A stretch of DNA of 61,957 bases from Methylophaga sp. 41_12_T18 (lineage in GTDB: Bacteria; Pseudomonadota; Gammaproteobacteria; Nitrosococcales; Methylophagaceae). Below are positions 1 to 7,814 of the stretch, in pieces (positions within the stretch are counted from its first letter, which is position 1; each line of letters opens with the position of its first letter). Both the position numbers and the translations under genes were made by a program. A model generated the notes under the pieces. The model saw only the letters and a list, made by a program, of their open reading frames with translations. It was not told the DNA's origin and ran no database searches. The DNA is taken from positions 1 to 61,957 of the forward strand of contig MAAI01000063.1 of the NCBI GenBank assembly GCA_002163115.1, given 5' to 3'.

Positions 1-2
1 TG

Positions 3-728
3 ACCTTACGGGGTGGTGATCTGGTGTTTTTCCCTCGCTACATTCGCCATATGATATCCGACTCCAATCAAAAACAAGCCTTAGCCGAACCCGGTATTGT
101 CGCACCCGATACCGAAGGGCCGACCACGCGTTTAGTGTGTGGTTATTTTGAGTTTGAAAGTAACTTGGTTAATCCCATCCTCAACGCCCTACCAGATGTC
201 GTGCATATCAAAAATGACGATCCAGATAATGCAATCTGGCTAGAAAGCCTGCTCAGCCAGATCTGTCGAGAAACAGAAAGCAATGCACTCGGATCAACAG
301 CCGTGATCGATAAGTTATCAGGTGTCTTGTTTGTGCAAATCATTCGCTGTTGGATCAATAAAAAAGCCTCAGACAAAGGCCTATTAGCTGCATTAGCTGA
401 TCCACAAATAAGTGTAGCATTACAGCTTATCCATCAATCACCTCAGCAAGTATGGACAGTTGAAAGCTTAGCTCAACAAGTACAAATGTCACGTTCTGCC
501 TTTGCCAAACGCTTCCAAACCGTGATGGGGAGCACACCGATGTATTACCTGGCACATTGGCGGATGCAAAAAGCCTATGAGCTACTGACAACCAGTAACC
601 AATCTGTCGCTCAAATAGCCGAACAATTTAACTATCAATCCGAAGCCTCATTTAGCAAAGCCTTCAAACAGCATATGGACATCGGCCCCGGTGCAGTGCG
701 TCGTGCTAAAAAGGCAGCCTTAACTTAG
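3..728 (+). CDS. AraC-family transcriptional regulator, 5' end outside window
   Basis: DNA-binding regulator with an N-terminal cupin-type sensor and a C-terminal AraC double helix-turn-helix. The reading frame is open from the first complete codon. It begins with [16 protein letters not shown], which looks like the middle of a cupin_6 domain, so the true start lies to the left of the window. The C-terminal 100 residues carry both helix-turn-helix units: one around [14 protein letters not shown] and the second around [19 protein letters not shown], followed by the usual GPGAVRR end. The stop overlaps by four bases the end of the convergent sigma-54 activator gene. AraC proteins with this N-domain often control redox or dehydrogenase genes, but no target can be read here. 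Confidence 0.88.
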   Translation, partial: TLRGGDLVFFPRYIRHMISDSNQKQALAEPGIVAPDTEGPTTRLVCGYFEFESNLVNPILNALPDVVHIKNDDPDNAIWLESLLSQICRETESNALGSTAVIDKLSGVLFVQIIRCWINKKASDKGLLAALADPQISVALQLIHQSPQQVWTVESLAQQVQMSRSAFAKRFQTVMGSTPMYYLAHWRMQKAYELLTTSNQSVAQIAEQFNYQSEASFSKAFKQHMDIGPGAVRRAKKAALT

Positions 729-2164
729 GCTGATAAGGTTGAGCGTCTAATACCTAATTTAGCCATCCGTGAACGCAAGGTATTGGGGTGCATTTCTAAA
801 ATCGTTGCAGCGCCTTGTTCACCTGATATTCGCCATTCGCAGAATTCTAATACTTTAATAATATGGCCCTTCTCCATCTCGACTAACGGAATAAGGCTGT
901 CGTCCTGCTCTTTTTTATCATTCACTCGGGTGAGATTATCCTGGATCAACAATACATTATCCGTGGTCAAAATAACGCCTCGTTCAATCACATTTTCCAG
1001 TTCACGCACATTGCCCTGCCAGTGATAATTAACCAATTTATCCATTGTTTTCTTGGAAATGGTGTCGATATTCTTACCTAACATGTTAGAAAATCGCTCG
1101 ACAAAAGCACGTACTAATATCGGAATATCTTCTGCTCGTTCTCGTAATGACGGCAGGGTAATAGGAAAAACATTAAGACGATAAAATAGATCTTCTCTAA
1201 ACTCACCGGCATCAACCATGGCACGAAGATCACGATGGGTGGCAGCAATCACCCGTACATTGACATCAATTGTTGTCGTGCCGCCCACCCGTTCAATTTC
1301 ACCTTCTTGTAACACTCGCAACAACTTAGCTTGTAGATCTAAAGTTAATTCACCAATCTCATCTAAAAAGATACTGCCACCACAAGCCAACTCAAACCGA
1401 CCAATACGCCGTGCTGTTGCTCCGGTAAAGCTGCCCTTCTCATGACCAAACAACTCACTTTCAATTAAATTAGCAGGCAAAGCAGCACAGTTTACTTTTA
1501 CCAAGGCACGGGCTTTGCGATCACTGAGGTTATGTATCGAACGTGCAAATAACTCTTTACCGGTGCCTGTTTCACCTAAGATCAATACTGATGACATAGT
1601 TGGTGCCACTTGCTCAACCTGATGGAAAATAGCTCTCAGTTGTTTACTGGTGCCTAAGATAGCTTCAAAGTTTTTAGTATGTTTGATCTCTTCTTGCAGA
1701 TAGCTATTTTCAGCTTGTGCCAGATCTTTTAATGCTTGAATTTCAGCAAAGGCAGATTGCAGCTGAGCTTCGGCTTGTTTAATCTCCGATACATCCTGAA
1801 AAACAATCACTGCACCAATAATTATGTCGTCTTCAATGATTGGCGTACTGGTGTAATAAACAGGAAAACTGGTGCCATCTTTTCGCCAAAAAACTTCGTC
1901 ATGAACTTGATGCACTTCGCCGTCTTTTAGCGATGCAAATATAGGACATTCAACTTGTGGATATGGGCTGCCATCGACCTTGGTGTGATGATGATGATCA
2001 TGCAACTTTTTACCTAATACATCTTCCGAACTCCAGCCCGTTAACCTCACCGCTGCTGGATTAACAAAGGTGGTTTTACCTTCAGCATCCAGTCCATAAA
2101 TACCTTCACCCGCCGCATTTAAAATTGACTGATAGCGTTGTTGTATTAGCTCATTATCTTTCAT
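725..2164 (-). CDS. PAS-domain sigma-54 dependent transcriptional activator (NtrC family)
   Basis: Bacterial enhancer-binding protein that would use ATP hydrolysis to open sigma-54 polymerase complexes. Order of domains: PAS (about residues 10-125), a coiled coil (about 128-162), the AAA+ domain (about 168-400) with Walker A GETGTGKE and Walker B FLDEIGE, and a Fis-type helix-turn-helix at the C-terminus around [17 protein letters not shown]. The sigma-54 contact loop reads GSFTGA rather than GAFTGA. No receiver domain is present, so the PAS domain is the likely sensor. I chose the ATG at 2164 over the adjacent GTG because AAGGA on the minus strand is better spaced from it. The gene diverges from a DUF1348-glutaredoxin pair that has a sigma-54 promoter, its obvious candidate target. 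Confidence 0.93.
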   Translation of the reverse strand: MKDNELIQQRYQSILNAAGEGIYGLDAEGKTTFVNPAAVRLTGWSSEDVLGKKLHDHHHHTKVDGSPYPQVECPIFASLKDGEVHQVHDEVFWRKDGTSFPVYYTSTPIIEDDIIIGAVIVFQDVSEIKQAEAQLQSAFAEIQALKDLAQAENSYLQEEIKHTKNFEAILGTSKQLRAIFHQVEQVAPTMSSVLILGETGTGKELFARSIHNLSDRKARALVKVNCAALPANLIESELFGHEKGSFTGATARRIGRFELACGGSIFLDEIGELTLDLQAKLLRVLQEGEIERVGGTTTIDVNVRVIAATHRDLRAMVDAGEFREDLFYRLNVFPITLPSLRERAEDIPILVRAFVERFSNMLGKNIDTISKKTMDKLVNYHWQGNVRELENVIERGVILTTDNVLLIQDNLTRVNDKKEQDDSLIPLVEMEKGHIIKVLEFCEWRISGEQGAATILEMHPNTLRSRMAKLGIRRSTLSA

Positions 2165-2212
2165 CACTAGTCCTTAAAAATCTGTCATGTCATTGTATAT
2201 TAATATCATAAA

Positions 2213-2230
2213 TATACGAAATATCGTTTA
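2213..2230. promoter_or_regulatory. Candidate upstream activator site (dyad)
   Basis: An inverted repeat with core ACGA-AATA-TCGT (2216-2227) lies about 86-104 bases upstream of the -24 element of the sigma-54 promoter. That is a normal distance for an enhancer site. It sits in the divergent region next to the gene of the PAS/sigma-54 activator. The assignment to that activator is inference. Confidence 0.45.
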
Positions 2231-2315
2231 TAGGTACAAAATTAAAAAAATAATTAACTTTAAGATTGGTCGTTAACTACATAATTTAACTGGACTTTAA
2301 TAAGAGAATAATAAC

Positions 2316-2332
2316 TGGCATAGCTCGTGCAA
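2316..2332 (+). promoter_or_regulatory. Sigma-54 (-24/-12) promoter
   Basis: TGGCATAGCTCGTGCA matches the sigma-54 consensus TGGCACGNNNNTTGCA at the invariant GG (2317-2318) and GC (2329-2330), with correct spacing. It lies 48 bases before the DUF1348 start and next to a divergent sigma-54 activator gene. Both facts support it. Confidence 0.8.
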
Positions 2333-2379
2333 ATACAGACCGTAATAACTTAATTATTTATAAACTTAAAGGAACAACC

Positions 2380-2802
2380 ATGAGTAATAGACCACCACTA
2401 CCCCCGTTTAATATCGACACAGCAACGCAAAAAGTTAAGCTAGCTGAAGACGGTTGGAACTCACGAAACCCTGAACAAGTCGCCTTAGCTTATACAGAAG
2501 ATAGTGACTGGCGTAACCGTGCTGAACTGTTTTCTGGTCGTGAAAACATCATCGCCTTTTTAACTAAAAAATGGCAAAAAGAACATGATTACCGACTCGA
2601 AAAACAACTGTGGTGTTTTGATGATAATCGCATTGCTGTCACCTTCAAATATGAATGGCACGATGCTAATGAACAATGGCATCGATCATACGGCAACGAA
2701 CTTTGGGAATTTGCAGACAACGGCCTCATGCAACGACGCATTGCCAGCATCAATGATCTAGCCATCAATGAATCAGATCGGACACTACGCTGGCCTCGTT
2801 AA
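2380..2802 (+). CDS. DUF1348 / NTF2-like family protein
   Basis: A 140-residue protein that matches the DUF1348 (SnoaL/NTF2-like fold) family over its whole length. Landmarks are RPPLPPF at the start, [38 protein letters not shown], the YEWHD motif near residue 88, and the [11 protein letters not shown] segment close to the end. The family forms a small cone-shaped alpha+beta barrel. No reaction has been securely assigned to it. The start has a clear AAAGGAAC ribosome-binding site. It is the first gene behind the sigma-54 promoter and probably shares its transcript with the glutaredoxin gene 100 bases downstream, so a role in a redox or stress response is an inference from context. Confidence 0.9.
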   Translation: MSNRPPLPPFNIDTATQKVKLAEDGWNSRNPEQVALAYTEDSDWRNRAELFSGRENIIAFLTKKWQKEHDYRLEKQLWCFDDNRIAVTFKYEWHDANEQWHRSYGNELWEFADNGLMQRRIASINDLAINESDRTLRWPR

Positions 2803-2905
2803 TCGTGGACGCAACAACATAAAACAAAGCACTTTGGACATAGTTATTAGTTTTATGTAACCACATACTTTAGTTACTTTAAAAAACTTAACTTGGAGCA
2901 ACATC

Positions 2906-3148
2906 ATGCAATCAATAAAAATTGTCACTCAAGATGCCTGCAGCTACTGTGTTGCAGCAAAAAACTTATTAACTAGTAGATCTGTAGACTTTGAAGAAAT
3001 TCATTTAGTCAAACAAGCCGACCAAGCCCGTGAATTATTATTACAAGCAACTCAACGCACCATGCCTCAAATCTTTATCGATGGTGAAGCTATTGGCGGT
3101 TTCACAGAACTGAACCAGTTAGTAAAATCTGGTGATTTAACATCATAA
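2906..3148 (+). CDS. Glutaredoxin
   Basis: Small thiol-disulfide oxidoreductase of 80 residues, the normal size for bacterial glutaredoxin 3. The dithiol active site is CSYC at residues 12-15 (variant of CPYC). The glutathione-binding cis-proline segment TMPQIFIDG and the GGFTEL motif (usual form GG..DL) are both present. It would reduce disulfides or glutathione mixed disulfides in the cytoplasm. It follows the DUF1348 gene in the same direction behind a good TTGGAGC ribosome-binding site, and is probably in the same sigma-54 controlled operon. Confidence 0.93.
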   Translation: MQSIKIVTQDACSYCVAAKNLLTSRSVDFEEIHLVKQADQARELLLQATQRTMPQIFIDGEAIGGFTELNQLVKSGDLTS

Positions 3149-3309
3149 ATCACCATTAACTAACAGTAATCAGACCTCTTTCGACCACACTGAACAGTCA
3201 GATTATAAACTTCAGTAACAAAGAGTCTCAATAATTGTAGGCATCGCATTTATCAACCCAAACACAGCATAGTGACTTTGCTTTTCGCTCACTCAACTAC
3301 ACAAATAAT

Positions 3310-3331
3310 AACGGCTCCCGAAGGAGCCGTT
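3310..3331 (-). terminator. Rho-independent terminator hairpin
   Basis: A perfect 9-bp stem AACGGCTCC/GGAGCCGTT. On the minus strand it has a C(TTCG)G tetraloop and is followed by a T-rich tract. It lies just past the stop of the PEP-CTERM gene. It could also end the glutaredoxin transcript from the other side. Confidence 0.75.
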
Positions 3332-3367
3332 ATAAATGTGCTAATTAGCTTGGACTGTTAACGTTTT

Positions 3368-5731
3368 TTAAGCCGTCATTTTTGCTCTTCGGCGTAAACC
3401 CATAAAGCCTAATAACGCAGGGCCAAATAAGAATAATGCAGCCGGTACGGGTACTTCACTCACTGATTGACTAATCACTAAGTTCGCAAAGGTAGCACCA
3501 AATACCACGTCGAAATTAAAGCCTGCAAAGCTTGGCAATAGAATGCTGTCAAAACTACCAATGACACTTGCAAAGGTTAAGAAGTTAAATGTACCAATGT
3601 TGATGTCTGCACCCGTAAAGGTAAAATCTAAAACGCCAGCTAAACTAGCAAGACCAGAGATGTCTAACCAATCAATACTCGTTTCATCAAACTCAATGGC
3701 CATTAAACCAAATTCGCCTTGGGTGTAGTCACCATTAATAGTAAGGGTGTCGATGGAGTTACCGGGGGCGATATAGGCTAGATTACCAAGTCCTGTTCCA
3801 TTAACGGTGACCTTACTCGTAATGGTGCCATTACCCTTTAACACTCCACCATTAATATCTACACTTGCTTGGGTCATGCTGCCATTGTTGATAGTGGTGC
3901 CGGCAGTTTGAGTATAGCTTCCTGTGCCGGTGACCGTACCATCGTTTTCCAGAATGCCGGCGTTGGTCAGAGTGGACCCGTTGTACAGGGTGCCAGAATT
4001 GGCCAGCGTGCCATTAAGGTTATTGTTCAGCGTACCGTTGTTGCTCAGTATGCTGTCGTTGCTCAGCGTGCCGTTGTTGTCCAGCGTGCCGTTGCTGGTC
4101 AGATCGGCAGAGTTCAATAGCTTGTCGTTGTTGGTTAGCGTGCCCTTGTTGACCAGCGTCCAGGTATTGTGCAACAGACCATTGTTGGTCAGTGTGCTGT
4201 AGTTAGTCAGTATCTCGTTGTTGGACAGCGTGCCCTTGTTGGTCAGCGTGCCGTAGTTGTCCAGCGTGCTGTGACGGTTATTGTTCAGCGTGCCGTTGTT
4301 GGTCAGCGTACCATTAAGACTATTGGTCAGCGTGCCGTAGTTGTCCAGCCTGTCGTTGTTGGTCAGCGTGCCGTTGTTGGTATTGTTCAGTGTGCCGTAA
4401 TTGGCCAGCCCGCCGTCATTGGTCAGCGTGCCGTCGTTCCACAGCGTGCCGCCGATGTTGTTGGTCAGCGTGCCGTTATTGGTCAGCGTGCCGTCGTTGA
4501 CCAGCCTGTCGTTGTTGGTCAGCGTGCCGTTGTTGGTATTGGTCAGTGTGCCGCCGATGTTGTTGTACAGCGTGCCGTCATTGGTCAGCATGCCGTCGTT
4601 CCACAGCGTGCCGCCGATGTTGTTGGTCAGCGTGCCGTTATTGTTCAGCGTGTCGTGGTTGCCAAGTTTGCCGTCGTTGTTCAGGGCGCCGTCGTTGGTC
4701 AGCGTGTTGTTGTTGTTCAGCGTGTCGCTGTTGTTTAGCGTGCCATTCAGACTATTGGTCAGCGTGCCGTCATTTTCCAGCCTGCGTTTGTTGTTCAGCG
4801 TACCGTTGTTGGCCAGCGAGCCGTTGTTGGTCAGTGTATTGTTGTTGATCAGCTCGCCGTCGTTGGTCAGCGTGCCGTTGTTGGTCAGCAGGGCGTTGTT
4901 GGTCAGCGTGCCTTTAAGATGGTTGCTCAGCGTGCCGTCATTGTCCAGTATGCCATCGTTGTCCAGCTGAGAGTGATTGTTCAGTGTGCTATTAAGATTA
5001 TTGGTCAGCGCGCCGTGGTTGAGCAACACGCCGTTGTTGGTCAGCGTGCCGTTGTTGTCCAGCGTGCTTTTAAGACTATTGGTTAGCAAGCCCAGACGAT
5101 TATTGTTCAGCGTGCCGTTATTGTTCAGCGTGCCTCTGTTGACTAGCGTATAGGTGTTGGTCAGCGTACCCTCGTTAGTCAGCGTGACGTTGTTGGTCAG
5201 TGCACCGTCGTTGTTCAGCGTACCGTCGTTGTACAGCAGGCCGTCGTTGGTCAGCGCGCCATTAAAATTATTGGTCAGCGTGCCGTCGCTGTCATTGTAC
5301 AGTGTGCTTTTATGATTATTATTCAACGCGCCGTTGTTGGTCAGCGTGCCGTAGTTGTCCATGCCCAGCGCGCCATCGTTGTCCAGCGTACCGTTGTTGG
5401 TCAGCGTGCCGGCGTTAGTCAGCCTGTTGTTGTTGGCCAGTGTGCCGTCGTTGTCCAGTGTGCCGCCGTTGAGTAGCGTGCCATCGTTGGTCAGCGTGGC
5501 ATTAAGATTATTGGTCAGCGTGCCGCGGTTGGTCAAGTCGCCCGAGCTGGTCAGTTTACTGGCATTTATATATTCATTGGTAAGAGAGATGGTATTAGGA
5601 CCAGACAGAATGGTTGGCGTCGAATTAGTACCGGATAAGGAAGCTGCATTTACTGAGCCAGCGGCGAGTAACACAGAACTAATTAATATAGTCTTCGCCA
5701 AGAACTGGGGCGTTAATAAATTGGTGTGCAA
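3368..5731 (-). CDS. Secreted PEP-CTERM protein built of Asn/Gly/Thr-rich hexapeptide repeats
   Basis: Predicted exported surface protein of about 787 residues. I prefer a TTG start at 5731, because AAGGA lies 8 bases upstream and this gives a normal signal peptide ending GSVNA-ASL. An upstream ATG at 5785 would add 18 residues before the signal and has no clear ribosome-binding site. Residues about 50-590 consist of six-residue units of the type GTLTNN / GTLNND, likely a beta-solenoid. A passenger-like region follows (GSYTQTAG, APGNSIDTLTINGDY). The C-terminus VPVPAALFLFGPALLGFMGL followed by RRR is a PEP-CTERM sorting signal of the VPVP subtype, recognised by exosortase. No exosortase gene is in the window. 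No neighbour shares its direction. Function beyond surface or matrix structure is unknown. Confidence 0.88.
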   Translation of the reverse strand: MHTNLLTPQFLAKTILISSVLLAAGSVNAASLSGTNSTPTILSGPNTISLTNEYINASKLTSSGDLTNRGTLTNNLNATLTNDGTLLNGGTLDNDGTLANNNRLTNAGTLTNNGTLDNDGALGMDNYGTLTNNGALNNNHKSTLYNDSDGTLTNNFNGALTNDGLLYNDGTLNNDGALTNNVTLTNEGTLTNTYTLVNRGTLNNNGTLNNNRLGLLTNSLKSTLDNNGTLTNNGVLLNHGALTNNLNSTLNNHSQLDNDGILDNDGTLSNHLKGTLTNNALLTNNGTLTNDGELINNNTLTNNGSLANNGTLNNKRRLENDGTLTNSLNGTLNNSDTLNNNNTLTNDGALNNDGKLGNHDTLNNNGTLTNNIGGTLWNDGMLTNDGTLYNNIGGTLTNTNNGTLTNNDRLVNDGTLTNNGTLTNNIGGTLWNDGTLTNDGGLANYGTLNNTNNGTLTNNDRLDNYGTLTNSLNGTLTNNGTLNNNRHSTLDNYGTLTNKGTLSNNEILTNYSTLTNNGLLHNTWTLVNKGTLTNNDKLLNSADLTSNGTLDNNGTLSNDSILSNNGTLNNNLNGTLANSGTLYNGSTLTNAGILENDGTVTGTGSYTQTAGTTINNGSMTQASVDINGGVLKGNGTITSKVTVNGTGLGNLAYIAPGNSIDTLTINGDYTQGEFGLMAIEFDETSIDWLDISGLASLAGVLDFTFTGADINIGTFNFLTFASVIGSFDSILLPSFAGFNFDVVFGATFANLVISQSVSEVPVPAALFLFGPALLGFMGLRRRAKMTA
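3960..5560. repeat. 18-bp tandem repeat array inside the PEP-CTERM gene
   Basis: The plus strand shows many near-identical 18-bp units of the form gttgttggtcagcgtgcc, with higher-order duplications. For example, a block containing ccgccgatgttgttggtcag occurs near 4450, 4550 and 4610. The array is richer in G+C than its surroundings. Units are exact multiples of three, so slippage would keep the reading frame and change protein length. Confidence 0.9.
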
Positions 5732-6004
5732 AATTATTATCCTTGTATGAAGTACACAGCTCAGCCATTTTAAATGAATAGCCATTAAGACTTGTAGTTA
5801 TTATTTAGTTGCTGCCGAAAATTAGCCGTTGAATTGCTTTATTCTGACGGATCTTGTTTTGTGGGTTGAGTTATACCGTAATGAATGGTGACGGTCTATT
5901 GTACATCGGTACTACTAGCTATTAAGTTGTGTGGATGCGGGAATGTAACAAATGATCACTTTTGGCACAAAGTGACGGGCAGAACAAAGGGCTGTATTCG
6001 AATA

Positions 6005-6050
6005 AAGGGAAGCGTCCCATTTAATCTAAGGGAACCGTCCCATTTAATCT
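6005..6050. repeat. Two tandem 23-bp repeats at the edge of a truncated gene
   Basis: Two direct copies (6005-6027 and 6028-6050) begin AAGGGA and end CATTTAATCT, differing at one base. Each contains the small dyad GGGA-NNNN-TCCC. They directly abut the point where the following reading frame loses its 5' part, so they may mark a rearrangement or insertion boundary. The 220 bases to their left, back to the PEP-CTERM gene, hold nothing I recognise. Confidence 0.6.
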
Positions 6051-6224
6051 GGTGGTGGCTGGAACGACTTCAGCGAAGCCAAGGAACAGTTACGAGCAAA
6101 AGATACTGAAAATTGGCTCTCCAATATTGGTCATAAAGTCGGTAAGTATTCGTGGGGGGAAATTTGGTCTGGTTATGATTCAAAAGGAGGTTTCGGTCAT
6201 GCAGTCGTTCGCTATGCCTTATAA
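6051..6224 (+). pseudogene. 5'-truncated cassette gene remnant
   Basis: An open frame without a start codon encodes 57 residues, starting GGGWNDFSEAKEQLRAKD and ending GGFGHAVVRYAL. It runs to a TAA that overlaps the first bases of an attC-like site, as is usual for integron cassette genes. The in-frame stop just upstream lies in the 23-bp repeats, so only the C-terminal part survives. The protein is not recognised. Confidence 0.5.
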
Positions 6225-6314
6225 CCAGTTTATCAAACATCGTTCCGGCCACAAAAACACGTGGCCTCCACTGGACGCGCAAAGAAACGCGCGCCGTTTA
6301 TAAAAGCGTTAGGC
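6219..6314 (+). mobile_element. attC site of the first cassette
   Basis: The 3' R' core is GTTAGGC (6308-6314), with cutting expected after the G. The 5' core is TTATAAC (6219-6225). Inner arms TTTATCAAAC and GTTTATAAA pair with one extrahelical C, the strand-selecting feature of attC sites. A further hairpin GGCCAC/GTGGCC lies inside. Confidence 0.7.
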
Positions 6315-6389
6315 ATTAAATGCTATTCCAATCTCGTGCAATTATGTTAATATTCGCTAAACTAACCATTATGGTTACATGGAGAGTGT

Positions 6390-6707
6390 GTGGCTGAATA
6401 CGATTTAGAACAGGTAAAAGCGGCAGCTCAAAGTCTAGATATTGAATATAGAGGCAGGAAAGTTAGTAGAGATATAGCTAACTTGGGATACGACATGAAT
6501 GACGTGTCCTCTTGCCTATGTCAACTCAGATCAAGTGATTTTCGTAAGACTCATTCTTATGGTAATCAACCACCTGATGATGAGTATATCTGTCGCTATA
6601 AGAAAGACCCAGAAGAAGATGAATATGATCAATTATATGTCAAGTTTTGTCTTGTTGATGGATATCTAGTTATTGATTTAGCTTCTTTTCATTTACCTCA
6701 GTATTAA
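6390..6707 (+). CDS. mqsR: MqsR-family toxin (mRNA interferase)
   Basis: A 105-residue protein related to the MqsR toxin, a RelE/BrnT-fold ribonuclease that cuts mRNA and stops growth. The recognisable part is the segment LRSSDFRKTHSYGN, then the tyrosine-bearing strand QLYVKFCLVDGYLVIDLASF near the end. These match the DFxKS and LYIKF...VISF strands of MqsR. The start is GTG, with GGAGAG just upstream. It is the first gene of a three-gene unit with an MqsA-like antitoxin (17 bases downstream) and a SecB-like chaperone, all inside one integron cassette. Toxin-first order is typical of mqsRA. Similarity to E. coli MqsR is moderate, so the exact cleavage specificity is unknown. Confidence 0.78.
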   Translation: MAEYDLEQVKAAAQSLDIEYRGRKVSRDIANLGYDMNDVSSCLCQLRSSDFRKTHSYGNQPPDDEYICRYKKDPEEDEYDQLYVKFCLVDGYLVIDLASFHLPQY

Positions 6708-6723
6708 CTTGAGGAGAGTTTAT

Positions 6724-7257
6724 ATGACCAATTGCAAAATATGTAAATCAGAAAGTATTAGACAATTAGATGATATGGAAAGTATTTCCTATAAAGGATC
6801 AGTATTATCTATCTCAATGGAATATTCCGTATGTAATGAATGCGAAAGAGAATTCGTTTCGAAACAACAGATATTAAATAATGATTCTCGTGTTAGAGAT
6901 GCGAAGAAAAGTGTAGATGGGCTTTTAACTTCTACAGAAATCTATCATGCTCGTACTTCAATGGAGTTAACTCAAGAACAGGCTTCTCTGGTTTTCGGAG
7001 GAGGTAAAAATGCGTTTTCAAAATACGAACGAGCTGAAGTTTCTCAAAGTGTAGCTATGGATAAGTTAATACGTATTTGCTTAAAACACCCACCTGTTTT
7101 ACATGAACTTTTAATTGGTGCAGGCATCAAAAGAGAGTCAACCCAAGTAACTTATGAAAACAATGTAATACCGTATCCAAAACTTAAAGCAGCTAATCAA
7201 TCTCAGTTTAAAACTGTAAGATCAATTGATTTAACAAAGGATGTATCTTATGGATAA
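6724..7257 (+). CDS. mqsA: MqsA-family antitoxin with C-terminal chaperone-addiction-like extension
   Basis: Antitoxin of 177 residues. The N-terminal zinc-binding domain has cysteines at 4, 7, 37 and 40, the spacing of MqsA. A helix-turn-helix follows (about 65-120, including SMELTQEQASLVFGGGKNAF). E. coli MqsA is 131 residues; this protein has about 45 extra residues containing ENNVIPYPKLKAA. In toxin-antitoxin-chaperone systems such a tail makes the antitoxin unstable unless a SecB-like chaperone binds it. The next gene encodes such a chaperone and overlaps this stop codon. I chose the ATG at 6724 because a strong GAGGAGAG site precedes it. It should also repress its own operon. Confidence 0.85.
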   Translation: MTNCKICKSESIRQLDDMESISYKGSVLSISMEYSVCNECEREFVSKQQILNNDSRVRDAKKSVDGLLTSTEIYHARTSMELTQEQASLVFGGGKNAFSKYERAEVSQSVAMDKLIRICLKHPPVLHELLIGAGIKRESTQVTYENNVIPYPKLKAANQSQFKTVRSIDLTKDVSYG

Positions 7258-7705
7258 AGACTTAATCGGTGAAGCAATTAAGTCATTAGAGTTAATTGAT
7301 ATTCATTTATATTCAACTTCAATTTCACGTTTTGAAGAGATAAATTCTGATAATTACCCTGAAGGAATGGCACAACAAAACAAAATATCCATTAAAGCTG
7401 AATTCTTAGAAAAAGAAGAGGATTCTGATGGTTCTGCGTTGATCCATGCCAAGATTGAATTCGGCTTAAGATTTGTAGAAGAAAATGAAGAAAGTGAAAT
7501 TAATACTCTTGCTGAGATTGAAGCGTGCTTTATTGTTAAGTATCACCAATCACAGGAAATCTCAGAAGAGGCTATAAATGAATTCATGGAATTTAATGTT
7601 GTCCATAATGCATGGCCATTTTGGAGAGAGCATGCATTTAGATCTGCAGCACAAGCGAAGTTACCCACTCCAATGATTTCCTTATTTAAGCCTGCCTCAG
7701 AATAA
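7250..7705 (+). CDS. SecB-like chaperone of a toxin-antitoxin-chaperone module
   Basis: A 151-residue acidic protein. Its C-terminal part AWPFWREHAFRSAAQAKL, followed by PTPMISLF, resembles the SecB signature (PYARE.....FP.L.L.P) and the Rv1957-type SecB-like chaperones. The middle has the alternating beta-strand pattern of SecB (AEFLEKEEDSDGSALIHAKI, ACFIVKYH). The ATG at 7250 overlaps the mqsA stop by eight bases and has AAGGA at a suitable distance. This indicates translational coupling. Inferred role: it binds the C-terminal tail of the MqsA-like protein, stabilises it and so keeps the toxin off. Loss or diversion of the chaperone, for example during phage infection, would free the toxin. 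Confidence 0.78.
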   Translation: MDKDLIGEAIKSLELIDIHLYSTSISRFEEINSDNYPEGMAQQNKISIKAEFLEKEEDSDGSALIHAKIEFGLRFVEENEESEINTLAEIEACFIVKYHQSQEISEEAINEFMEFNVVHNAWPFWREHAFRSAAQAKLPTPMISLFKPASE

Positions 7706-7708
7706 AAT

Positions 7709-7800
7709 GCCTAACAAGTTGCTTAAACGGAAAATTAACAGTTGGCCATCGCTTCGCGATTATAGCCAACCATTAATTTCCGCTTAGCAAGGCGTTAGTA
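7709..7800 (+). mobile_element. attC site of the mqsRA-chaperone cassette
   Basis: R'' GCCTAAC (7709-7715) is the exact complement of the R' core GTTAGGC that opens this cassette. The site ends with R' GTTAGTA (7794-7800). Arms TTGCTTAAACGG and CCGCTTAGCAA pair with an extra unpaired base. The inner arms GTTGGC/GCCAAC and ATCGC/GCGAT complete a textbook attC fold. The cassette therefore spans about 6309-7794. Confidence 0.85.
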
Positions 7801-7814
7801 CTCATGGAGAGAAT

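Noticed and set aside
3869..4970. Several long plus-strand open frames opposite the PEP-CTERM repeats
   Set aside because: They consist of the same six-residue pattern read antisense (VGQRAVV, LVSVPLL) and result from the 18-bp repeat lacking stops in several frames. They have no start signals or conserved ends.
3960..5560. Possible CRISPR array in the repeat region
   Set aside because: The units are contiguous 18-bp coding repeats without unique spacers and lie inside one reading frame. No cas genes are present.
5885..6303. Overlapping short frames between the PEP-CTERM gene and the cassette array
   Set aside because: They pass through the 23-bp repeats and the attC site. The only frame with protein-like content there is the truncated one at 6051-6224.
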